Position numbers and translations under genes: made by a program. Below, piece by piece: positions 54,801 to 64,000 of a DNA stretch of 64,000 bases. Numbering within the stretch: the first letter of the stretch is position 1; the number at the start of each line of letters is the position of its first letter. Source of the stretch: Parastagonospora avenae f. sp. tritici 18332-5 (lineage: Eukaryota; Ascomycota; Dothideomycetes; Pleosporales; Phaeosphaeriaceae); assembly GCA_022559985.1 (NCBI GenBank), contig JAFJTR010000013.1, positions 62,001 through 126,000 of the forward strand. The letters run 5' to 3'. The notes under the pieces were generated by a model that had not been told where the DNA came from, did no database searches, and saw nothing but the letters and a program-made list of their open reading frames with translations.

Positions 54801-56808
54801 TGCCGTGTCGAGTCGGCCCCCCATTCGAGAGTGGTGTCGTGGTCAATGTTCCTGCATCGCTGCTGCACGGGACTGTGTTGCCTCAGCCTGATGAGCCAAC
54901 CAGTTTCCCACAGCCCGTGGGTCACGGACCCTGGAGCCAATAGACCCCATACTCCCGGTGCAAGGAATGCAAAGCTCGCCGTGTACCGCCAACCATTCGA
55001 GAAAGATGCGAGCCTGGGCATCGGGGCAGACCATCCCTCCCTGACGTCTCGGAGATATACTGGCGCTCGATGCGGAAAGGTTCGCTGCTGCAGCTTTCCA
55101 ATGCTACCGTGGTGCTAGAAAACGGCCATGGTCTGAGCAGGGCGATACGCATCATTTGGCTTGGGGCTGAAATCTTGATCCAGCATCCTAACAATATTCT
55201 GAGGCTATACTTGCTTGGTAGGCACTTCTTCTTTCAGCCAAACTACCCGATGAGCGTCCCAGCCCAGCCTACCCTGTATTGAGCAGTAGTAGCCTTTTGC
55301 TCTGCCAACTGTACTTCTACTGCCATCCCACTATGTGCCTGCTCTCATTTGACCGCTGATCTCGTATCCTTGGATCGTATCGTCTCTTTCGGCCCCAGTC
55401 GTCACCAGTTCCTCTCTACCACATATTACATATATTTCCCCATTGTCTTATTGCTGAAATATGGTACCCTACCAGCCAGCCTCGTAAGCAAAGATCACGA
55501 GTCTGTTGGACCCCGGCAACCTTGTACTACTCCTCCTCAGCAACAAGTCAAATTGGACAGAGGCACCGTGCATATATGCTTCAAGCCTTCACGCTTTTGA
55601 TCAACGCGAAACTCGAGTCAAAGATACCCACTGTTCACATTACGTCCACCCTTTGCACCTGCTCGTCCGTGCTCTTGACCAAAGCTGGGTCCACTTCCAC
55701 ACAATAAGAAGCCAGCGCAAGGCAACAGAAGGGGCCTGTCGACCCGATCCACAAACCTGGCCACCGTGCAGATCACGGAGCCTTCACGACAAGTTAGCAT
55801 CCTCGTCGAAGCAGCCACGATCGAAAATCATCCAACGCCACAAATTTCTTTTGGCAGACTGCAGAACAACCCTGTAAGCTCCACCCACCTTGCAACATAG
55901 TCCCTTGTTTGATACCAAGGACTGACAGGTCGCAGCGAGGCGACAATAGCGACAACACCCACACCGCCTACGTCGCAACTAGAGATTGCAGGCACCAACT
56001 GGCCGGATCTGAGTGCGTACCTGTCTGTGCTCGAGATTCGAGATCTGTGGAGACTGCGGGAAGAAGCAAAGCGCACCTGTCGGTCTGGTACTCTGCGTAG
56101 ACGGAAGCCGTTTAACCCCAGGGTTTAAGGCGTCGCGCAGCCGCAACAGGTGACAAAAGCAAGCGGCGTTATAGTTTCGTCAAAACTCCAAAATTTGTCA
56201 GTCTGCCCCCTTCACTTTCACCGCAACAAAATCCCATTAACTAAGCCTTGCGACAGACCCTAGAGGTGAATGATTGGTGTGCTGAGAACGAGTGCGCTTC
56301 GCGAAACCAATCTCCTGGATAAAGTACGCACTGCAGTGCCAGCTCGCAATAGCTGCACACCTCCAGGACACGCCGAGAATCAGCATTGACGGATTGCAGC
56401 CACCAGCAACTCGCAGCGGCAACTAATCGAGGATCCTGCCCCTGTGCCGGCTAAACCGCCCCAGATTGCCCTGAAGCGAATCAACAACGGCATTAGACGA
56501 GCCTCCACGGCCATCATCTTCCCGTTACTGCCACCCTTGTGCATCAGGTCCGGCATCCCGAAGTACCTCCACCATTACCACTTGCGACGGGCCATTTGCG
56601 TCGCGGACGGTTCTAAGATTGCAGTCGAAAAGCAGTGTTGACAGCAGTAGCAAACCTTCGTTAGCAGCACGAATTATCGCCACAGCCGGGCACCGTTGAT
56701 CCTGCCCAGAGTGTCGGATCCGCAGCGTAAGACTCGGTCTCTCGAACGGGACATAGTATCTGCAGGCCACTACGGGCAATACAGACGGGCGTTGCAGCGA
56801 TCACTGCG
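48881..56808. other. 7.9-kb gene-free stretch upstream of the VIB-1-type regulator
   Basis: No frame carries a motif and no spliced gene could be built on either strand. The region is mid-to-high GC without obvious mobile-element ends. From about 54,000 to 54,500 the plus strand is pyrimidine-rich with GT-rich runs and a GTAAGT at about 54,407, which may mark the transcription start and a leader intron of the downstream gene (inference). Coding starts only at 56,809. Confidence 0.5.
52152..52225. repeat. Imperfect inverted repeat (possible hairpin)
   Basis: Inner arms GACGGTGGC(T)T at 52161-52171 and AAGGCCACCGTC at 52193-52204 pair with one bulge around a loop of about 21 nt. Outer arms GACGCAAG at 52152-52159 and CTTGCG at 52219-52224 can extend the stem after an internal loop. 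It lies inside the gene-free stretch. Confidence 0.5.
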
Positions 56809-59658
56809 ATGATGAACCCAGGTAAGTCAGCCTTAAAAGCATTTGCGGGCCCTTGGCCTGCGAGTGCCGCAATTGTTCGTTTTCCAAGCACTGCACCCTC
56901 TAGCCATTACCTGGCGCGCTTCTCCGCATTCTTCCACAGCCCAGCATTCCTCGCGCGCTGCCTCTTATATTGCATCACAACGCGGCCAGGGCACTTGATT
57001 GATTTTTTCTTCTGTTTGATGCTACACACTGTGGGCCCATTGTTTTTATCCCAACCACTGCATGTGGTGCGCACTTGCACGCCAGGTCTGCAGAGCCACC
57101 CGATCGCGGAGCCCCTTGTACCACGACGTCCCACGCGCGTCTTTTCTCCGTCTCTCTATCGCCCACGGGTGCACGTTGTCCGTTTTTGTCCTACGTTCTG
57201 TCCAACGACACAGCCTTCTGCTCAGATTGATTGGCTAACGTATGGGATAAGCAGTACTCCACGCTCCTTTGCCATTGGCATCGGACAACCAACACCACTT
57301 CTCTTCGGATCAGGAATGCATCGACCAGATTGGCTCTCATGCACATCATAGCTACTCTGCAACTGGTGTACCCGAACAGCTAAGGCGCGACGGGATCCTA
57401 GCGACCGGTCTACCTCAGAATTCCAGTGTGCACCGATTTAGCGCACTTCGTCCCGACACAGGGTAAGTACTCTCTCTCATTGGTTCTTGTCATCCCGGCC
57501 TGGCATAGCAAGCTCCGTAGTGCTGCCTGCGCATGCCGCCCCCAGCGTGCATCCCTCGACGCCTCGCCGCCTGTGTTGCCCAAGCTCTGGCCTCCCCTAT
57601 CGCCGAAACAAACACGTCGTCAATGTCCTTGATCTTACCTGTTGTCGCACACGTTCCGGATGCGTGGCGCATTCGGTTCTCCCAACAGGCTGGTCGTCAC
57701 CTTGATCACACGACAAGCCTAGCGGTAATGCCGTACCGTCCCTGGCCTGATTGACAACATATACCGTGCTACCCTATCCCCTGGTTACACATCACTGTTG
57801 TTGGCATCATTTTGCCTGTTTAGCAATTTTTGGCTGGCTTGACTAACTGACGTCTACAGCTACCAAACTGGAGCTGCTTTCTCCGACTCAGGGTCTGGTT
57901 CCATCTCCACCTCGCCCAGTTCCAACGCGTCGTCTGCAGCAGCATACTCGTACGCTTCTTTCGCTCCAAGTGTAGCAAGCGCCTACACCAGCAATAACTA
58001 TCCTCTAAGCAACTACCCCGGTTTTGGTTTCAGCATGTCGACGGGTCGACGCCTGTAAGTTACCCGTTGTGGCGCATTCGTGCTTGTAGAACGCGAGAAG
58101 TATGCATGACAGCTGACAGCAATACGATAGGACTGATCCTTCATCATCGGCGGGTATGTTACCTCCGACGAGATCACCAGGACTGGGCACCCCCGTGTCA
58201 CCGTCCATGGGTGTGTCGGTTAGGGATAATTATACCACTGCAACGCCTGGTCTACATCGTCACTCTCACGCCTTGTCACCTCGCTACTCCGACATCTCTC
58301 GATATCACTCACAGCCTGACACACCCAGAAGTGTGCTGCCCACTACCATGCCTTTGACTTCATACGGTACTGGCTACCCGACTACACAATACCCCAATGC
58401 AAGTAACATGAGCGATTCACCCCCCTTCAACTCGCAAGAGACCTACCACAAGATCATAAGCGATGGCGTTGATGTAGCTCCCACGATCGATGCAAAGATC
58501 GAAAAGGGATTCTTCATGTCTGGCGACCGCGTCTGGACATGTTATCGGAGAAACTACTTCGCCGTCAATGTGTCTTTTGGGTTGAACCCATGGACGCCGA
58601 ACGCAAGGCTTTACTTGGACCAAGGAAACGGTAAACCGCATGAGCAAATCCAGTCCATGGCTGTATCACTTGCAGCCGCGGTAGATGGCACGGCTGGCAA
58701 GACCATTGAGCTTATACAACACACACCCAAACGTGACAAGGGACCACAACTTCCCATGAAGAAGGAGTTGCTTGCACCCAATCCCCCTGGCAAGAATCAC
58801 GACCACAGTTCATATGGTTTGAGTAACTTCCATCAACCTCCAAGCGCCCCAGGACCCCAGCTCCCACTTCAGACCGAAAACGACTCCTCGCAACAGTACT
58901 CGCCGGCGAGTCATACAAGCAGCAACTCCCTCCACGCATTCGAGCGAATACAGTTTAAGTCGGCCACAGCAAACAATGGCAAGCGCAGGGCTCAGCAGCA
59001 ATACTACCATCTAATCGTGGAACTCTGGGCGAATGTCCAGAACCCGAGGGATACCGAGCCGCGCTGGGTCAAAGTTGCTGCTAAGCTGTCGCATCCCGTC
59101 GTCGTTCGTGGAAGGTCACCAAGCCACTACCAAAACGAAGGCCCTCACAATGCTACAACAAGGGGCCCTGGAAGCTCAGGCTTCGGTGGCTCTGGCCAAA
59201 ACGGCATGGGTGGGCGCGGCAGTGTGTCATATGGCTACGGTAACGGCAATGGCCTTTCTGGCGGAGGTGCTACAGGAATGGGCGGGAGCATGTATCGCGG
59301 GAACACCTACTCGCTAGACCCAAGCCCCGCAGGCAGTCATTCAGTCAGCTCTGCAAGTTCAATGAGCGGGGGACCCGTGGAAGGCCTTGTTGGTGACCAA
59401 CATATGACCGACGCCGATGACGCCAAGATGATGAATGCTCCCCACGACTACCAGTACTATCCATCTGCGCTGTACGATGGCATACCTGCCAAGGCCGAAG
59501 GCACTCTTCCTCTTCCTGAAAGGAGAGCAGTCAAAGAGGAGTATCCCGGTCACGCCACCGTGTACACAGGCATGCAAGTTGGTGGCTGCGGAAGATTCAC
59601 CGGCATGGAAAGCAGCCGCGGCTTCTATCCAGACGTCCACGCTCATACTGGGTACTGA
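56809..59658 (+). CDS. NDT80/PhoG-family transcription factor, VIB-1/XprG type
   Basis: Model: 56809-56821, 57255-57462, 57860-58054 and 58131-59658, 647 aa. The NDT80-like DNA-binding domain is at about residues 258-470: KIEKGFFMSGDRVWTCYRRN then YFAVNVSFGL, FERIQFKSATANNGKRRAQQ then YYHLIVELWANVQ, and VKVAAKLSHPVVVRGRSPSH. These blocks and the length match N. crassa VIB-1 and A. nidulans XprG, regulators of secreted hydrolases, the response to carbon or nitrogen starvation, and heterokaryon-incompatibility genes. The first exon (MMNP plus one base) is 13 nt and is joined over a 433-nt intron, chosen because it supplies the only in-frame ATG for exon 2. The N-terminal Ser/Ala/Tyr-rich and C-terminal Gly-rich parts are disordered. 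Confidence 0.9.
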
Positions 59659-61211
59659 GTATACCGATGAGCACATTCAGTCGTCGGCCGATCGCCGCAG
59701 GCTTGAGTTTCATCAGCCTCGCATACATATGCGATGCCTAGGCACGAGCACCCAGCACACATCATTCTTGCCTACACCGATCACACACCTAAATGTTTCA
59801 GCCCATCACAATTTGGGCATCACGGCGGTTTTCTTTTATTTATTGCATTTTAATCCTTTCGAAGACGGACCAGAGCCCGCAGCTCTACGACTCGAACAAA
59901 GACCTCACCAGAAACGTTGTCTACCACAACATGTCTACGTATGTCGGTCGGGTCAAGCGGCGAGTGTGAAGCCTGCGCGACAAAGAGCCTGTATGGCATG
60001 TCTGCTGGGCACTACCCGCCGCAGTGAAACGCTCTGCGTATTACCACAATGCGAATGCGTTCCCTCAACACCTAGTCTTGTCCTACGGCATCGGACACAA
60101 GACATGACTGCGATTTCTACGACACGGTGGTCCGATCTTGTTGAGCTTTTCTCCCCTTGTGTTCTTCTGTTTCCTGTCATCACACAGCATATTTAATCCT
60201 GCACCCAGCGGCTCGCACTGTCATGAGATGTACGACCCGCATGAACGACATATCCCCTTCTCCTTGTGTATTGTTCTTCGGCGTCGGCAAATTTCTTATG
60301 TTCTTACTGATTCACGCATCACGGGATGCGAAAACGGTGTTGGGTACATCAAGGGCTCATGGGCGCTAATGCATTGCGCATGGTGCATATGGGTTAAAAC
60401 ATACTTGGCGGCGGTCATACCCTTCTCTTTCATGCTGTTGCTTGGCTGACCTGCTTCGACATTGATCTGTCATTGCAGCGCTCGGCAAGCTACTGCTACG
60501 TGTCGTTGTATGAGTAATGGGTCATGGCCATGGATTTCCTTGCGTCTGTTTCTGCGAGCGAAAAGAGGGGCGACGGGGACAGCGGCACAGTCATGTGGGG
60601 GCACTCACGAAAGAGACGGCAAAAACGATATGATACACGGAACTGGATGATGATAACGGCGGTCCCTTATCTATTTGTATGATTACATAGCCCTTGCCCT
60701 AAAAGCTTTATGATAGTTGTTTCGAATGCAGGCGGCCCTTCTCTTTACCCTTCGTGTCTGTCATGTGCTTGTGATTGATGTTGCGCGAGTCAGGCTTACA
60801 TTGCGCCCATCCTTCGCCCAACTGCGCCCTTGAGCAGATTTCGCGAATCCCGAACCCAGCGTGTATCCACCGCTCCCACAAGCGCCTGCTGCAACGCATG
60901 ACCCAGGTTGGTTGTGTTGGCAGAGGATATCGCCTGCAGCGATGAAGAGGTGAGGTTAGAGGAAGCTCGACTAGCTCCCGTCTTCCCCGCGGATCGGGCG
61001 CAGATGGCGACTCATGGAACGAACGCCCCGTCCACGCGAGAACTTTGTTCGCAGGGCAGGCGGAAAGTGCCATGTCCGCTGCCCTGAGATTGTCACGTCA
61101 TCGCTAAACCATCACTCACCCTCGACGCGCTCGAATCCGACACGTCAAGCTTTGTTTATTAACATACTCGGGAAAGTGTATTATACTTACAGGGGTCTTT
61201 TCTGAGGAGCC
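59659..61211. other. Intergenic, 1.55 kb
   Basis: 3' side of the VIB-1-type gene and promoter of the SRP-receptor gene. No supported gene; a 121-aa minus-strand frame (60708-61073) has no motif. Confidence 0.5.
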
Positions 61212-62145
61212 ATGGCGTGGTACGATGAGGACAGCTGGCTCACAGCAGCCCTTTCGCCAAACCTCAGTACCATCCTGATCACCTTCATTGTCGCCATTGG
61301 CCTTCCAATACTGCTGCACAGCTTCTTGTACCGAAAAGCAGCAGCATCGGCAAGCCTGCCCACCTTCCTTCTCGTCGGCCCGAGCGGCGGCGGAAAGACT
61401 GCATTCACCACACTGGTACGCCATCCCCCATCTTCATCTGCACAAATCTAACACCACCCAGACCGAACGCTCCTCCCTCGCCCAAACCCACACCTCCACC
61501 CAACCCCTCACAATCGAAGCCCTCCTCCCCTCCCCCCACATCCCCGCCTCATCACACTACCGCTCCGCCGGCGACCCAGCCTTTGAGCGCGCGCGACGCT
61601 TCTTGCTTCTCGACACGCCAGGGCACGGCAAACTGCGACACCACGCAACAGCCCTCCTTGTCGACCCCTCGTCCCTCCGCGGTATCATCTTCGTAGTCGA
61701 CGCTGCCTCGCTCGCCGACGAATCCGGACTCATCGAAGCCGCCAGCTACCTACACGACATCCTGCTCGCGCTGCAGAAGCGCTACACAACCGCGACGTCG
61801 AGCAAAGCACCGCCTGGCATACCCGTGCTCATCGCGGCGAACAAAATGGACTTGTTCACTGCGCTGCCGGCGGGGCTGGTCAAGGTGCAGTTAGAGAAGG
61901 CGATTACGCAGGTTAGAGCGAGTCGCGCGACGGCGTTGAGGGATGCGGGGGCCGCGCTGAGTGGGGGCGAGGATGAGGTGGATGAGGAGAAGGAATGGCT
62001 TGGGGAGGGCGGCGAGGGGGCGTTTGAGTTTGCGCAGATGGCGGAGGTGGGGACGAGTGTGGGCGTTGTTGGGGGGAATGTTGTGCAGGGGAAGGAGAGG
62101 GGGGATGTGGAGGGGTGGTGGGCGTGGATTGCGGAGTTGTTGTGA
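61212..62145 (+). CDS. Signal recognition particle receptor beta subunit
   Basis: Model: 61212-61415 joined to 61462-62145 (46-nt intron, GTACGC...CCCAG), 295 aa. One N-terminal membrane span (about 17-40, LSTILITFIVAIGLPILLHS) is followed by an Arf-like GTPase: P-loop LLVGPSGGGKTAF, the G3 motif LLDTPGHGKLRHHA, and G4 AANKMDLF. The span plus GPSGGGKT and DTPGH set is characteristic of SR-beta, which anchors SR-alpha to the ER membrane for co-translational targeting. A charged Glu/Gly insert lies before the final helix (EGWWAWIAELL). The splice keeps phase 0 and the strand FTTL/TERSSL. Confidence 0.93.
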
Positions 62146-62791
62146 TGGAGAGAGATGGTCATATTTGGGAGGTCGTTTGGCAGAGGTCGAGCTTGGGAGA
62201 GCGCGACATGCGATATCGCGACCACGCGTCCAGATCCTCCTCTTCGGAAGCAGTGGAAATGAGTTTGTGAATAGAGGAGGATGTAATAATTGTAGTAAGT
62301 ATACAAAGCGTACCCAAAGATGAATGCTGAAAATCCCAGATATCAGAATGTTTTCACGCGTGTTAAGATTTGTTGGCGGAGGTCGCGCTTTCCTTTCTCT
62401 TGTTTATGATGCCATATCTTCCGTCTCTCTTGGACTTTCAGACTACATCCCCACCCCCTTGTCGCCGGCTGTGGGCACCGCGAAAACCCCGATCTCTCAC
62501 AGTGTGCTTGCTGACCCCACGAGTTCACCATCTTGTTTGCTGGACAGTGTATGGCCATGCACGTGCGAGCCCACCACACTCCCATCAAGGTCATCCAACA
62601 ACACCATGATGATCGAACAAGCAGCATGTGCACCATATCATCCGCATCTCCAGACGTGTCGCATGATGATTAGATGAAAGGAGTAGCAAGCACAGAAGGC
62701 GTATAAGTAAGTGCCTTTCCAACGCCCTAAGAAGAATCAAATCCAGCACAATAACTGGTCGGGTCTTCTACTTCTCTTTGATTGGATTGAC
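62146..62791. other. Intergenic between SRP-receptor gene and last gene
   Basis: 646 bp without a supported gene. Confidence 0.5.
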
Positions 62792-64000
62792 ATGCATGAC
62801 ATGTCGGAAACGAACAAAGATAATCAGCTTCTTCCACCTTTTTCCCTTGACAGGAAGGGGAGTATGCAGACCGATAGCTCGTTGGATCTGAGCGCTCCTC
62901 CCGCAGCGGGCAGCACGTTCAGTGATCCTGCTACCACGACGAGTTCGGGTGATGGTGGAGACCTCATAACGCAACAGGCGCCATCACCAACTCCCCCAAC
63001 AAAGTTCAAAGAGCCCAAAGTCAGGGCGAACGCCTCCACGGGCTATTGTGGCACGTTGTCCGCTCCAACCAACCTTCCCACCACTTCTGTGATCAAGAAC
63101 AATCCACACTCGAAGACCGCCGTGGGACGGCTGACCTATGAGCTGACCAACCAACCAAAACTCTCTTTGTCGCCACAGTGGAGACTATGCCCCAAAACTT
63201 CTGCTCAAGATCCGCCTGAAGATTGGGAGGCCGTGGTGCACAAACGACTGCGCAAGGATGCCGTAAGGGAGATGATCACAAAAGTGACCAATTTTGATGA
63301 TTTGGCTGACGTTGCGGTCAACCAAGATGGGAACGGAACACTGGATCTGGTGATCGTGCCTGTGAGCGCCGAAACACAAGTCTTGACTCAAAACCTGAAG
63401 ACGGGGCGCATTGAGCTCGATAACAACAAGATGATGGCAAAGAAGGCGGAGGCTGACAGCAAAATTGAGGCTGATAGTAAGGAAGAGGCTACCAGCAAAG
63501 AAGCTGCCGACAACAAGGAAGCGGCTGGCAAGGAAGCGACTGACAGCAAAGAGGCGACTGACAGCAAGGCTGCTGCTCATCGTCCAGTGGCTTGCAAAAT
63601 TCTTCCCCAAGGGGATATTGATGATAAAAGAAAGCAGAGCTTTACTGGAAAAGTTTCGACTCCCTCATTCAAATGAGAACAGGTCAGATTGACGATCCCT
63701 CCGGCACAAACAGGCACGCTTGTTACATCCAAGACTTCCCCTCAGTCATCAAGGGCCCCAACAAAATCAATCCTTTCCTATGTTCTCAGCAAGCACTTCA
63801 CATGGAAATTGGTTCAGGTTTGTCGCTTGGCTTGCGCATCCAGCCGAGCTTGAACTCCGATCACAAGTGTCCGCACATTTGGACTTCGACCTCGTTCCGT
63901 ATGTTCCGAAGGGCTCTCTGCACTTGGTCTTGTTCGATGTTTATAGCAAAGAATGCCTACTTTCCGAGCCGTTAGAGCACCTGAAAGTCCTCGCGGGTCT
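62792..64000 (+). pseudogene. Unknown gene with Lys/Glu/Ala repeats, interrupted near its end; runs off the window
   Basis: From ATG 62792 the frame gives 294 aa: a Ser/Thr/Pro-rich start, a compact middle (GRLTYELTNQPKLSLSPQWR, then EDWEAVVHKRLRKDAVREMI and DLADVAVNQDGNGTLDLVIV) and a charged repeat (63450-63575), ending at TGA 63674-63676. The same frame remains open afterwards for 59 codons (EQVRLTIPPAQTGTLVTSKT to SKHFTWKLVQ). Then one frame further, protein-like sequence resumes from about 63,800 to the window edge: FVAWLAHPAELELRSQVSAH, then LVPYVPKGSLHLVLFDVYSK. One stop and one shift suggest a damaged gene, or a short gene ending at 63676 followed by another. No family recognised. Confidence 0.45.
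63450..63575 (+). repeat. 18-bp imperfect coding repeat (Lys/Glu/Ala/Asp/Ser)
   Basis: About seven copies of a six-residue unit of the form (A/E)-A/T-D-S-K-E, for example EADSKEEATSKEAADNKEAA. Predicted as a long charged helix. Internal to the last gene of the window. Confidence 0.75.

Noticed and set aside
26976..63676. Reassignment of TGA (nuclear code change)
   Set aside because: Intact genes here (Nudix, complex I subunit, RlpA-like gene, last exon of the C2H2 regulator) use TGA or TAG/TAA as normal terminators, and the broken genes contain all three stop codons.
1..64000. tRNA, rRNA, CRISPR arrays and transposon genes
   Set aside because: I looked for tRNA B-box-like TTCGANTC signals, repeat-spacer arrays and transposase or reverse-transcriptase motifs and found nothing convincing. 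A tRNAscan or RepeatMasker run would be more reliable for tRNAs and old elements.

Overview
The window is nuclear DNA of a filamentous ascomycete (Pezizomycotina). Genes are far apart, introns are short (about 45-130 nt, GT...AG with CTAAC/CTGAC-like branch sites), and the gene content is fungal: Zn2Cys6 and C2H2/fungal_trans regulators, an NDT80-family (VIB-1/XprG-type) regulator, a HET-domain gene, a P450, a GH37 trehalase and a small secreted cysteine-rich protein. The clustered 'LPPELRN' family suggests Dothideomycetes; that placement is inference.

Left part, 0-25 kb, mostly housekeeping and well preserved. In order: a partial FarA/CTF1-like zinc-cluster regulator (-), a Nudix hydrolase (-), an AT-hook nuclear protein (+), a LysM protein (+), an M1 aminopeptidase/leukotriene A4 hydrolase (+), RpiB-type sugar-phosphate isomerase (-) with a 106-aa frame ending one base before it, a Cdc25/rhodanese protein (-), a membrane-anchored double-thioredoxin ER protein (-), a complex I NDUFA5-type subunit (+), a small probably mitochondrial protein (-), a gene-free stretch of 3.7 kb, a 960-aa C2H2 + fungal_trans regulator (+) and two genes of unknown function.

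Middle part, 25-39 kb, is accessory and visibly decaying. It holds a gene whose ATG is out of frame with its body, an F-box/ankyrin gene with an in-frame stop and a frame break, a HET gene with a stop in its N-terminal part, an intact P450, a convergent secreted cysteine-rich gene, and three tandem copies of one 'ELRN' family, each interrupted by stops. Two short tandem repeats (68 bp and 40 bp periods) sit here or at its border.

Right part, 39-64 kb: trehalase (+), a CUE-domain membrane protein (-), a membrane-anchored DPBB (RlpA/barwin-like) protein (+) followed by a longer decayed paralogue, a membrane RBR E3 ligase (+), a 7.9-kb gene-free stretch leading to a VIB-1/XprG-type regulator (+), the SRP receptor beta subunit (+), and a repeat-containing gene broken near its end at the window edge.

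All spliced models were assembled by hand from splice sites and reading frames, without transcript data or database searches. Family names rest on motifs I can see.
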